From Muricauda sp. SCSIO 64092 (lineage in GTDB: Bacteria; Bacteroidota; Bacteroidia; Flavobacteriales; Flavobacteriaceae), in NCBI RefSeq assembly GCF_023016285.1, contig NZ_CP095413.1:2666001-2730000 (forward strand): 64,000 bases of DNA. Reading direction: 5' to 3'. Every line of letters begins with the position of its first letter. Within the stretch, counting starts at the first letter, position 1. Below, in pieces: positions 36,838 through 45,914 of the stretch. Position numbers and translations under genes: made by a program. The notes beneath the pieces are model-generated. The model was not told where the DNA came from. It saw nothing but the letters and a program-made list of their open reading frames with translations, and made no database searches.

Positions 36838-38490
36838 TTAAGACCGCAATGTTTGTGATACCCAAGGAAAACTATCCTTGATATGACCAAATATTTGTTG
36901 TTCAGGCACTAAATCCGGAATAATGTCAATGGACATTAATAAGTGTTGTGGCTGCTTTTGAAGCCCTGTTAAGACCACTTTAATTTCCTTTTGTGAGAGT
37001 TCTAGAATGGCATATTCCAGGGCATATAATCCGGACTGGTCCATGTAGGGGACACGGTCCATTCTAATGATCAATACTTTGATGTCCTCATTGATTTTTT
37101 TGACCTCCTCCTTAAAATGGGACGTAAATCCAAAAAACAACGGACCGTACAGGTGTTTGATATAAACATTGTTCTGATAGCGCTTAAAAAAGTCGCCTTC
37201 GTCATCCCAGGGTTTTTCGCCATCAAAACCGGCCAAGGTTCCAACTCGCATACCCTCTTCGCCAATATCACTGGAACGCTTCATAAACAAAAGCGCAGCC
37301 AAGGTCACTCCAATACTCACGGCATGAACAAGACTTCCGAAGGTGGTCCAGAAGAGAACAATAAGAAGTACAATAGCGTCTGCCCTGGGTACGGTCCTTA
37401 GATGCTTCAATCCTTTTTTGTCTATGATCTTGAATCCTATGGGAATCAAGATACCGGCCAAAACGGCCAGGGGAATATATGTTGCCAAGGAACTCAATCC
37501 CAATAGGACGGCCAACAAAAAAGCGCCGTGCAAGGTTCCCGACAGTTTGGTCTTGCCACCATTGTTGATGTTGACCACGGTGCCTTTGGTAGCTCCTGCT
37601 CCGGGAATGCCCCCTATTAGGGCGGAGGCCATATTACCAATTCCCTGACCTATCAATTCCCGATTGCTATTGTGCTTGGTCTTGGTCATGTTGTCTGCAA
37701 TCACTGAGGTAAGTAAGGAATCAATGGAACCAAGGACGGCCAGTACCATACCGTATTCCAGGACCAGAAAATAAGCACTACTGTCCACGGAAAACAGTCC
37801 TTCCAAACGCAGTGAAGGAAGCCCCGAAGGTATTTCCCCAATAATAGGTACGTTCCATTGAATGAAGAATGCAAAAATGGAAACGGTGATCAAAGCAACC
37901 AAAGCACTGGGAACGGCTTTGGTTATTTTTGGGAATACATAGTAGATGATTACGGTCAATACCCCCAATACGAATGCCTGCCAGTTGAGTTCCCCAAACA
38001 GTCTGGGCAAATCCATAATGACCTTTAGGGTGGATTTTGGTGAATCCAAGCCTACAAAAGGGAATAATTGCAGGATTACAATGATCAAACCAACCCCGCT
38101 CATGAATCCTGAGATTACGGGATAAGGAAAGTACTTGATGTATCCTGCAATATTGATCAGGCCAAAGATGATTTGTAATGCCCCGCCTACAAGAAAACTC
38201 AACAAGATGATGCCCATGGCATCTTGAAGACTTCCGGCTACATCAATGGCGTTGGCCACCAATGCTGCGGAAACTACGGTCATAGGTCCTGTGGGGCCAC
38301 TTGCTTGGGTATTGGTCCCACCAAAAAGTGCGGCCAAAATTCCTACGGCGATGGCTCCGTACAATCCGGCAATGGCACCTAACCCGGACTGTACACCAAA
38401 GGCAAGGGCCAAGGGTAGGGCGACAACACCGGCCACAAGACCTCCGGTAATATCCCCCTTCAAATATTTGGAGTCGTAAAAAGAACGCAT
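36838..38490 (-). CDS. SulP family anion transporter (bicarbonate-type candidate), copy 1
   Basis: 550 aa. About ten to fourteen membrane helices with the SulP start VAGVVALPLALAFGVQSGLG and FGGTNTQASGPTGPMT, then a C-terminal STAS domain (about 430-540: VLIIRMDRVPYMDQSGLYALEYAI). STAS carries the DQSG motif. SulP proteins carry sulfate, bicarbonate or other anions; the adjacent carbonic anhydrase favours bicarbonate. Order carbonic anhydrase then SulP is repeated at 42.6-43.3 kb. Confidence 0.88.
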   Translation of the reverse strand: MRSFYDSKYLKGDITGGLVAGVVALPLALAFGVQSGLGAIAGLYGAIAVGILAALFGGTNTQASGPTGPMTVVSAALVANAIDVAGSLQDAMGIILLSFLVGGALQIIFGLINIAGYIKYFPYPVISGFMSGVGLIIVILQLFPFVGLDSPKSTLKVIMDLPRLFGELNWQAFVLGVLTVIIYYVFPKITKAVPSALVALITVSIFAFFIQWNVPIIGEIPSGLPSLRLEGLFSVDSSAYFLVLEYGMVLAVLGSIDSLLTSVIADNMTKTKHNSNRELIGQGIGNMASALIGGIPGAGATKGTVVNINNGGKTKLSGTLHGAFLLAVLLGLSSLATYIPLAVLAGILIPIGFKIIDKKGLKHLRTVPRADAIVLLIVLFWTTFGSLVHAVSIGVTLAALLFMKRSSDIGEEGMRVGTLAGFDGEKPWDDEGDFFKRYQNNVYIKHLYGPLFFGFTSHFKEEVKKINEDIKVLIIRMDRVPYMDQSGLYALEYAILELSQKEIKVVLTGLQKQPQHLLMSIDIIPDLVPEQQIFGHIKDSFPWVSQTLRS

Positions 38491-38527
38491 GATTTATAAG
38501 GTTGGTTACTAAAAAGGAAAAAGAAGC

Positions 38528-39214
38528 CTACAGGAAATCAACTTTCCCGGTATCCATATCATAAACCCCTCCAATGATCTTTATGGCTCCGGAATCTTCC
38601 ATTTCCTTAAGAATAGGGCTGTTTTTTCGAATTTGTTCCATGGTATTGCGTACATTGTTCACACATACCAAATGCACATATTCTGGATTGGAAGAGGTTT
38701 TGTCACCACTGTAATCGCTGGATTCCACAACGGGTCTTATTTTGGTGAGCATGGCGGTAATATTGCCCAGTTTAACATTATCTATGGCCGCTTTGACCGC
38801 CCCGCAATGTTCATGTCCCAAAACCATGATTACCTTGGAACTCGCTACTTTGCAGCCAAATTCCATACTGCCTAAAATATCCTCGTTTACAAAATTACCG
38901 GCAACGCGTGCTACAAAAAGGTCTCCAATACCTTTATCAAACACGTCCTCAACAGGTACGCGGCTGTCCAAACAGGATAGTATTACTGCCTTGGGATATT
39001 GGCCATTGGTACTTTTTCGGATTTGTTCCGTATGATCACGGGCAGTAAGGTCATTGGTAACATAACGTTCATTGCCTGCTTTAAGACTTGCAATAACCGC
39101 ATCCGGGGATAGTGCTTTTTGCTGTTCAGCGGTCAACACCTCCTCTACCAAGGGTTTAATTTCCACCGAAGTATCATTCTCATCAAGAATGATGACTTTT
39201 TTAATTTTTCCCAT
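38528..39214 (-). CDS. Beta-carbonic anhydrase, copy 1
   Basis: 228 aa. Converts CO2 and bicarbonate. Zinc ligands C81 (SCLDSRVP, with D83 and R85), H134 and C137 (GHEHCGAV). The N-terminal 45 residues are an extension without signal peptide. Sequence differs clearly from the second copy (42.66 kb), so they belong to different beta-CA branches. 37 nt upstream of SulP copy 1 on the same strand. Confidence 0.9.
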   Translation of the reverse strand: MGKIKKVIILDENDTSVEIKPLVEEVLTAEQQKALSPDAVIASLKAGNERYVTNDLTARDHTEQIRKSTNGQYPKAVILSCLDSRVPVEDVFDKGIGDLFVARVAGNFVNEDILGSMEFGCKVASSKVIMVLGHEHCGAVKAAIDNVKLGNITAMLTKIRPVVESSDYSGDKTSSNPEYVHLVCVNNVRNTMEQIRKNSPILKEMEDSGAIKIIGGVYDMDTGKVDFL

Positions 39215-39352
39215 TGGGGTCGTGTTTAGTTTCCGTCATCTCAAATTTAAACAGCAGGGAAGTCAAGACCAACAAGGAATGAGAGCAAGAATGTTATAAT
39301 TGTCTTAAAGTTTTACGCCCGTAACCAATAGTAAAGCTATTGATTTGATGGC

Positions 39353-40372
39353 TTACCAACTACTTCTAAATTGATTTAGAAACCGTACATCATTCTCGCT
39401 TAACGTACGGATGTCGGAGATTTGATATTGCAAAAGGGCAATACGGTCAATTCCCATTCCAAAGGCAAAGCCGGAATAAATATCTGGATCAATTCCACAG
39501 TTCTTTAGGACATTGGGATCGACCATTCCACAGCCCATAATTTCCAACCAACCTGTACCCTTGGTCATTTTATGATCGGTTTCGGTTTCCAGTCCCCAGT
39601 ACACATCCACTTCGGCGCTGGGTTCCGTGAAAGGGAAATAAGATGGACGCAGCCGGATTTTGGATTTCCCAAACATTTCCGAAGTGAAATATTGCAGGGT
39701 CTGTTTTAAATCGGCAAAAGAAACGTCCTTATCCACATACAATCCTTCCACCTGATGGAAAAAACAGTGGGAGCGGGCCGAAATGGCCTCATTTCTGTAT
39801 ACCCTTCCGGGGGAAATGGTTCGAATGGGAGGTTTATTTTCTTCCATATACCTTACCTGTACCGATGAGGTATGGGTACGAAGGAGGATGTCCGGATTGG
39901 TCTGGATAAAAAAAGTATCCTGCATATCCCTGGCCGGGTGATGTTCCGGGAGGTTCAGGGCAGTGAAGTTATGCCAATCATCCTCAATTTCGGGGCCTTC
40001 GGAAACATTGAACCCAATGCGCGAAAAAATATCGATGATTTGATTTTTTACAATACTGATGGGATGCCTTGCTCCAAGGGGAATAGGATTACCGGGACGG
40101 GTAAGGTCACCAAATTTTCCTTCGAAAACCGTGTTGGATTCCAAACTCTCCTTTAGGGCGTTTACCTTATCGGTTGCCCTTGTTTTTAGTTGATTGATAA
40201 CCTGGCCATATTCTTTTTTCTGGTCGCTGGCCACATTTTTGAACTCGGCAAAGAACTGGTTCAAAAGGCCTTTCTTTCCTAAATATGTAATACGGAAATT
40301 CTCAATTTCATCCTTTGAAGTTGCCGTGAATTGTTCAACTTTAGTGATGTGGTCCTTTATGGTTTCAATCAT
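39353..40372 (-). CDS. pheS: Phenylalanine-tRNA ligase alpha subunit
   Basis: Charges tRNA-Phe together with PheT, which is not in the window. 339 aa. N-terminal coiled coil (binding tRNA), then class II catalytic core: motif 2 FHQVEGLYVDKDVSFADLK, HPARDMQDTF, FTEPSAEVDVYW, and the C-terminal motif 3 FGMGIDRIALLQYQ. Sits alone between the two carbonic anhydrase-SulP pairs. Confidence 0.95.
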   Translation of the reverse strand: MIETIKDHITKVEQFTATSKDEIENFRITYLGKKGLLNQFFAEFKNVASDQKKEYGQVINQLKTRATDKVNALKESLESNTVFEGKFGDLTRPGNPIPLGARHPISIVKNQIIDIFSRIGFNVSEGPEIEDDWHNFTALNLPEHHPARDMQDTFFIQTNPDILLRTHTSSVQVRYMEENKPPIRTISPGRVYRNEAISARSHCFFHQVEGLYVDKDVSFADLKQTLQYFTSEMFGKSKIRLRPSYFPFTEPSAEVDVYWGLETETDHKMTKGTGWLEIMGCGMVDPNVLKNCGIDPDIYSGFAFGMGIDRIALLQYQISDIRTLSENDVRFLNQFRSSW

Positions 40373-40758
40373 GGCCAGAAGCTTTGTAAGAAGGCAAATT
40401 TAAGGAATTGTCCCTGAAATGGAATCCAATCCATGAAATACAATTCCCATTTATATTGATGTTCAAGCTTAGACAAAAAAGGGGCCGTTTTATGAAATAA
40501 CGTGAGTTCGATACAGGAAAATTAAGTCATTTTGAGTGTTTTTGAGATAGCAAAAATGTATCGGAAACTTGTCTGGTCGGCAAGGCGGGCAAACAATTTT
40601 TTTGCAAAATCCTAATTTCGATACAATTTTTCTTCATTTCATTGCGAAAAACCACTCAATTTGACGGATTTTGATTGATAAAAAATAAGTCGAAACCCAC
40701 GTTAAACAGGGCCATACGTTTCAAAAACCGTGGCATAGGAAAAATACGATTATGGAGA
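40373..40758. other. Intergenic region with a palindromic repeat element
   Basis: 386 bp between pheS and SulP copy 2. Most of it (40526-40665) is an imperfect inverted-repeat element, preceded by another half-copy near 40506 (TTCGATACAGG). The remaining stretch is AT-rich with no open reading frame of note and no clear promoter. Confidence 0.7.
40526..40665. repeat. Imperfect palindromic intergenic repeat
   Basis: Left arm from GTCATTTTGAGTG (40526-40538) to AAAATGTATCGG (about 40563); right arm from TTTCGATACAATTTTTC (about 40616) to CCACTCAATTTGAC (40665). Read in reverse complement the right arm gives GTCAAATTGAGTGG... and AAATTGTATCGAAA, matching the left arm with gaps. Resembles the widespread Flavobacteriia intergenic element that contains TGTATCGAGAA and GTCATTTCGAGTG, which I know from other genomes; function unknown. 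Confidence 0.65.
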
Positions 40759-42621
40759 TCAGTATTTATCCTCAACATTGGCCACAACCCATTGTAAACA
40801 GCTCTTGAAATCGTCAAAAAGGTGTTCCCTTGGAATTAAATCAGGAATAATATCTATCCGTTCCATCATGTATTTGGGCTGGTCCAATACATTGACGAAC
40901 AAAACGGAAATCCCGTTTCGTTTTAAATCCTGTAGAACATCCTCCATGGCATAAAGTCCGGACTGGTCCATGTATTGCATACGCCCCATCCGAATGATAA
41001 CGGTGGAAGCGGTGCTGGGAATCTGTTCGGCCAATTGTTGAAAATCGCTGGTGGACCCAAAAAACAAAGGGCCTTTTAAGTGTTTGATAAAAACTTCCTC
41101 TTTGAACCTTACCGGGAAATTTTTCTCATCGGGCCAGGCTTTTTCATCCAGGGGCTTTACTTCCGATCGTTTCCCCGTGAGGTCGCCAATTTTTTTCATA
41201 AACATTAGGGAAGCGATTACCAAACCAATGCCTACCGCATAGACCAGGTTCCAAACCGAGGAAAGCACCAAAACAGTAAGCATAATAATTACCTCTGAAC
41301 TGAGCTTTAAAGGGCCCAATTTGATGTCCTTGGGTAAATAAGGAATTGCTTTTAGGCCTTTATAATCCATGACGCCAATCCCTACCGTAACCAAAATACC
41401 TGCTAAGACGGCAGCTGGTATTTGGGAGGCTACCGGTCCCAGGGCCAGTAAAATGAGCAGTAATAGCAAACCGGCAATCATGCCTGAGAGGCGGGTCTTG
41501 CCCCCAGAATTAATATTGACCACGGTTCTAATAGTGGCTCCTGCTCCGGGAATTCCCCCAAAAATGGCCGCAATACTATTCCCAATCCCCTGACCCACCA
41601 ATTCTTTGTTGGGTTTGTGCTTGGTATTGGTCATGTTGTCGGCAACCACAGAGGTAAGCAGCGAATCAATGGCACCTAGTAACGCCAAAGTAAGGGCCGT
41701 AAAGATATAGGGAGAAATGGCACTCAACTTAAATTCTGAAAGAATCCCCATCTGCGGTATCGGTAATCCTTCCGGTATTTTTTCAATGGGGCGATAGTCC
41801 AATCCAAAGCCATAGGCAACGCCAGAAACCACAATTAACGCAACCAAGGTGCTTGGGACAACCTTCGTAATTCTTTTAAAACCGTATATAATAGCTATGG
41901 TGGACAGGGCCAAGGCCAACTCCAACCAATTGATGTTTCTAAGGGCATTGGGCAGTACCTTAAAAGTTCCCAACACCCCTGAAGCTTCTTTTGCGCCTAA
42001 AGTCTGTGCTTCTTTGAGCATCTCTACCTCGGTGATTTTTGAGGCACGTTTAATGGTTTCCTCAAAGTCCTCCAGGACCAAAATCCCTTCACCGGCCTCT
42101 TCCTTTAAAATATTTTCCAGGATTTCCTCTTCTGCCGCCGGCATAAATTGGGTTACATAGGATTCGTCTTCCTTGGGATAATAACCTACGGCAGGTAAGA
42201 TCTGTGTTACCAGGATAATTACTCCAATAGCGGTCATAAATCCTGATACAACTGGATAGGGAATGTATTTAATGTACATTCCCAGTCCAATGGCCCCCAA
42301 GCCAATTTGCATGAGTCCGGCCAAAAGGAATACGGTGAGGATAATGGGAAGGGCTTTGTTGACATCCCCGTCATGAACGGCCAAAATACCAGCAATCACC
42401 ACCATACTAACGGCGGTCATGGGAGCTGTTGGGCCGGATATCTGTGTATTGGTACCACCAAATAGGGCCGCAAAAAAACTGATAAAAATAGCTCCATACA
42501 AACCTGCGCTTGGTCCAAGTCCGGAACTGACCCCAAATGCCAACGCCAGGGGAAGTGCAACTATACCGGCTGTAATACCCCCAAATAAATCACCCCGAAA
42601 ATGGGCAAAAAAGTTCTTCAT
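40759..42621 (-). CDS. SulP family anion transporter, copy 2
   Basis: 620 aa, closely related to copy 1 (VALPLALAFGVSSGLGPSAGLYGA, FGGTNTQISGPTAPMT, DNMTNTKHKPNKELVGQGIGN) and again with C-terminal STAS (MDQSGLYAMEDVLQDL). Between the early helices it has an inserted acidic stretch of roughly 60 residues (about 150-215, EEEILENILKEEAGEG ... EVEMLKEAQTLGAKEASG) that copy 1 lacks. Paired with carbonic anhydrase copy 2, 41 nt upstream. Likely bicarbonate carrier, by context. Confidence 0.88.
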   Translation of the reverse strand: MKNFFAHFRGDLFGGITAGIVALPLALAFGVSSGLGPSAGLYGAIFISFFAALFGGTNTQISGPTAPMTAVSMVVIAGILAVHDGDVNKALPIILTVFLLAGLMQIGLGAIGLGMYIKYIPYPVVSGFMTAIGVIILVTQILPAVGYYPKEDESYVTQFMPAAEEEILENILKEEAGEGILVLEDFEETIKRASKITEVEMLKEAQTLGAKEASGVLGTFKVLPNALRNINWLELALALSTIAIIYGFKRITKVVPSTLVALIVVSGVAYGFGLDYRPIEKIPEGLPIPQMGILSEFKLSAISPYIFTALTLALLGAIDSLLTSVVADNMTNTKHKPNKELVGQGIGNSIAAIFGGIPGAGATIRTVVNINSGGKTRLSGMIAGLLLLLILLALGPVASQIPAAVLAGILVTVGIGVMDYKGLKAIPYLPKDIKLGPLKLSSEVIIMLTVLVLSSVWNLVYAVGIGLVIASLMFMKKIGDLTGKRSEVKPLDEKAWPDEKNFPVRFKEEVFIKHLKGPLFFGSTSDFQQLAEQIPSTASTVIIRMGRMQYMDQSGLYAMEDVLQDLKRNGISVLFVNVLDQPKYMMERIDIIPDLIPREHLFDDFKSCLQWVVANVEDKY

Positions 42622-42662
42622 AAAATCATGGATTTCTTGGTATACCTAATGGCGGATATAGG

Positions 42663-43295
42663 TCATACGTGAATGTGGTAAATTTCGTCCAAGGCAGAAG
42701 TATTGTTCATACTGATATCCATATCATTGGCAATACCATTTTTAATATCATACACCCATCCATGGATGTGTAAAAACTGTCCTTCCTGCCAGGCATGTTG
42801 GACAATGGAGGTTTTTGCCAAATCATATACCTGCTCCTTCACGTTTAATTCCACCAAATGGTCCCAACGTTTATCCTCATCCGCTATGGCCTCCAATTCT
42901 GGTTTGTACTTTGCGTATATATCCTTGATATGGCGTATCCATTTCCCTACAAAACCAACGGTACTATGTCCCATGGCTGCCTTTACACCACCGCAACCAT
43001 AATGCCCACAAACGATAATATGCCTTACTTTGAGGGCGGCTACGGCATATTCCAGCACGCTGAGCATATTAATATCGGTATGGATGACCATATTGGCAAT
43101 ATTCCTATGTGTAAACACTTCGCCAGGCTCGGCCCCAATTACATCACTCGAAGGCACCCTACTATCTGCACAACCGATCCATAAAAGTGGAGGATGCTGA
43201 CCCTTGGCCATTTCATCAAAGTAGGTTGGGTTCTCCGCCAATTTTTTCGCTGCCCATTTTTTGTTTTTTTCGAGGATATCTTTGTAGTAGAGCAT
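42663..43295 (-). CDS. Beta-carbonic anhydrase, copy 2 (Can-like)
   Basis: 210 aa, resembling the E. coli Can branch. Zinc ligands C42 and D44 (GCADSRVPSSD), H98 and C101 (GHYGCGGV). 41 nt upstream of SulP copy 2. It begins 73 nt beyond the BatE stop on the same strand, so it may be partly read through from the Bat operon. Confidence 0.9.
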   Translation of the reverse strand: MLYYKDILEKNKKWAAKKLAENPTYFDEMAKGQHPPLLWIGCADSRVPSSDVIGAEPGEVFTHRNIANMVIHTDINMLSVLEYAVAALKVRHIIVCGHYGCGGVKAAMGHSTVGFVGKWIRHIKDIYAKYKPELEAIADEDKRWDHLVELNVKEQVYDLAKTSIVQHAWQEGQFLHIHGWVYDIKNGIANDMDISMNNTSALDEIYHIHV

Positions 43296-43368
43296 AGTAA
43301 TAGTGTTTAGCTGCGCACAAAAACACAGAATTAAAAGTATTGCTATTGATAGGAAAGGTACGGATTTT

Positions 43369-44133
43369 TTAAAAATCCTTCAATAACCGAAGACTATTTG
43401 AAGGCAACCAACCCGTTTGGCCATCGGCAATCCTTATTTTATGCCAATCTTCCAGGGATTCCAGTACATTGACCTTGGTGCCCTCATGTAAGGCGAAGAC
43501 TTTTTCGCTACGTTCATTGGGTTCCGAAGTCACTACAATTTCACGCTCAAAAATTATCCCTGGATTTTTTGCCATATAGTTCTTGTGGGCCAGATAGCCC
43601 ATTGCCACGGAAAAAAAAGAGATGAAAAGGGCCGTATTGGCCCCAATAAAGGCAATCCGTTTTTTGGTAGCGGAATACAGGATGTAATAAGTAATGAACC
43701 CTAAAACAAAGAGGAATATCATGGCTATGGACAAATAGGCCCATTGGTCTGCGGAAAGTGACAAAACGATGGTATCGTGCAATCGGGACATCGCCGTTTT
43801 GGGCATTTCCTCAACAGCATCCAATCGCATGTTCTGGGCAAAGCCAAGATTGTTCTTTATTTCAGAATCATTGGGCTTGAGCAATAGGGCTTTTTCGTAA
43901 TAATAGATACTGGGACCAATTTCATCCAGCTTGTAATGGCAGTTGCCCAAATTGAAATAGAGTTCGGCCGAATGCTTGCCATTTTCCAAAATATTCTCGT
44001 AAAAACCAATGGCTTTTTGGTATTCCCCTTCATTGTATGCATCCGTGGCCTTTTGGAACAAGACCTCGTTTTGGGCATAGGCTCCCGATACCAGGAAAAA
44101 AAACGCTATGATACCTACATATGTCTTTTTCAT
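43369..44133 (-). CDS. batE: BatE: TPR plus SH3-like protein
   Basis: 254 aa. Signal peptide (AFFFLVSGAYAQ), one or two TPR motifs (AYNEGEYQKAIGFYENILENGKHSAELYFNLGNCHYKLDEIG), two membrane helices around 130-185 and a C-terminal bacterial SH3 domain (KVNVLESLEDWHKIRIADGQTGWLP). Last of the Bat (Bacteroides aerotolerance) genes; overlaps batD by 4 nt. Confidence 0.85.
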   Translation of the reverse strand: MKKTYVGIIAFFFLVSGAYAQNEVLFQKATDAYNEGEYQKAIGFYENILENGKHSAELYFNLGNCHYKLDEIGPSIYYYEKALLLKPNDSEIKNNLGFAQNMRLDAVEEMPKTAMSRLHDTIVLSLSADQWAYLSIAMIFLFVLGFITYYILYSATKKRIAFIGANTALFISFFSVAMGYLAHKNYMAKNPGIIFEREIVVTSEPNERSEKVFALHEGTKVNVLESLEDWHKIRIADGQTGWLPSNSLRLLKDF

Positions 44134-45914
44134 AGCTGCTTGTCCATTTTGGAGATTACTTCACTTGCCTTTACATAGTCTTCATTCATCTGTACAGTGG
44201 TAATGGGACTGTAACGTGCCATTTCACAACTTTGCAATAGCGCTATAAATTGCGATGTAGTGGCTTCATCCACTTTTCTGTCATTGAGCAGATCAACTAT
44301 TTTTTCCTTACTGAATTCCGAAGTTTCAATCTTAAGTTTTGCTTTGAGATAATTGTGCAAAGCTTTCTCCAGGGCAACATAAAAACCATCCGGATTACCC
44401 AATTGCTTTTTGGCGGTGGAAAGGTATTTTTTGGCCAACCGGTTGGCCATTTTTAAGCGATTACCTTCTACGTCCGCATCACTTTCCTGTTTTTTCTTTC
44501 TAATGAAAAGAACCAGGGGAATAAGGGCCAAGGGTCCGAACAATAACCAAAGGAATTTTTGGGAACCAAAAAAGCGTTCCGTGCTTGCGGAAATCAAGTT
44601 TGGTTGTGTTTTGATGAAATGGAACTGACTTCCGGTAGCCACGGCAATTTGCGGTCTACCGACCAAACCAGGGGTGCTTTGTACATCATCCGTTGGGCCT
44701 TCCATAACATTGATCGTAATTTCATCAGAATTCAATGTGCGGTAAGCCCTTGCTTTGGGATCAAAGTAACTGAAGGAAATACTGGGAATGGGATACCTTC
44801 CCCTAAAGGAGGGAACTATGGTGTAGTTATTGGTCACCTTCCCTTGCATCCCGGAAATCGTAGTACGGACCTTTTCATCAAATTCGGGTTCATAAACTTC
44901 CAGTGCACTGGGCAGTTCAGGTTCCGGTAACTGGAAGAGTTTAAGGTTTCCCTTGCCATTTACCTCAACCTTGGCCTGTAGGGATTCTGAAGCATTAAGA
45001 CTGGTTTTGCTGGTCGTAACGGTAAAATCGAATTGTCCCACGGCACCACTGAACCCCTCGGGTTTTCCTTGTTCCGGCAATGGGAGCACATTAAGTTTAC
45101 GCTTGCCTGCCGAGACCGTTTTACTGGTTTGCGTATAGATTCGACTACCAAAGAAATCCCTTCTACTGGTGGGGACATCTACATATATTTCCAAGGCCAG
45201 TGGTTCAATTTCCAATTTCCCTGACTTTTGGGGATAAAGGACTACCCGTTTTAATATTACACTTCGGTAAGGTTTGCCGTTATAGGTTTCATTTACCGTA
45301 TTATACTTGGTAACAGGGATATCCTGACTCCAGAAATTATTGTATTTGGGACTGTCCAACGGCCTAAAATTGGTAACGGATATGTTGGAACTAATGTATA
45401 GCTTGTACACTACGGTCACCGCTTCATTCAAATAAGGGCTTCCCTTGGAAACCTCCGCTATCAAATGCAGGTTTTCATCGGCGACATCTTCTGCCGTCTT
45501 TGGCGCATTGGGATTTGCCACGGCCTGTGTAATCTGTACCATTTTTGGTATGGTCTTATAGATTTCCCCATCAATTTCTATAGCGGCCTGCCCTATGGTA
45601 AAACTACCTTGTGCCGTAGGTTTTAGGATGTAGGAATAGGATTTGGAAAAGGTTCGTTTTCCATTGATCCAGGATGAGGAAATGGACTGTGAAGGTCCCA
45701 TGATCACCTGGAACCCATCAAAAGTGGGGGGATTAAAATTATCGCCATCCTTATTCATTGCAAATTCCACCCGTAATCGTTCATTGATGCCCAATTTTTC
45801 CTTGCTCAACTTTATTTCAAAAGTCACTTCATCGGCATCTTGTGCGGACAAGGTTCCTGCCCAAAGCAAGAAAAGGACAACTAAATAACGATATGTCAAT
45901 TGCCAAGCGTACAC
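44130..45914 (-). CDS. batD: BatD: envelope protein with Ig-like domains
   Basis: 594 aa. Signal peptide (LVVLFLLWAGTLSAQ), several BatD-type beta domains over about 30-450 (KLGINERLRVEFAMN, VTVVYKLYISSNISVTNF, TVTTSKTSLNASESLQAKVEVNG), one membrane helix near 465 (FLWLLFGPLALIPLVLFI) and a cytoplasmic tail. GTG start sharing its G with the batC stop codon. Role: oxidative/aerotolerance-related envelope complex. Confidence 0.85.
   Translation of the reverse strand: MYAWQLTYRYLVVLFLLWAGTLSAQDADEVTFEIKLSKEKLGINERLRVEFAMNKDGDNFNPPTFDGFQVIMGPSQSISSSWINGKRTFSKSYSYILKPTAQGSFTIGQAAIEIDGEIYKTIPKMVQITQAVANPNAPKTAEDVADENLHLIAEVSKGSPYLNEAVTVVYKLYISSNISVTNFRPLDSPKYNNFWSQDIPVTKYNTVNETYNGKPYRSVILKRVVLYPQKSGKLEIEPLALEIYVDVPTSRRDFFGSRIYTQTSKTVSAGKRKLNVLPLPEQGKPEGFSGAVGQFDFTVTTSKTSLNASESLQAKVEVNGKGNLKLFQLPEPELPSALEVYEPEFDEKVRTTISGMQGKVTNNYTIVPSFRGRYPIPSISFSYFDPKARAYRTLNSDEITINVMEGPTDDVQSTPGLVGRPQIAVATGSQFHFIKTQPNLISASTERFFGSQKFLWLLFGPLALIPLVLFIRKKKQESDADVEGNRLKMANRLAKKYLSTAKKQLGNPDGFYVALEKALHNYLKAKLKIETSEFSKEKIVDLLNDRKVDEATTSQFIALLQSCEMARYSPITTVQMNEDYVKASEVISKMDKQL

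Noticed and set aside
36807..36890. N-terminal extension of the 131-aa conserved protein
   Set aside because: It would overlap the SulP 3' end and adds residues unlike the family's start MRKDIEIP.
40373..40758. An insertion sequence in the pheS-SulP gap
   Set aside because: Only a 140-bp palindromic element and no transposase frame or target duplication that I can see.
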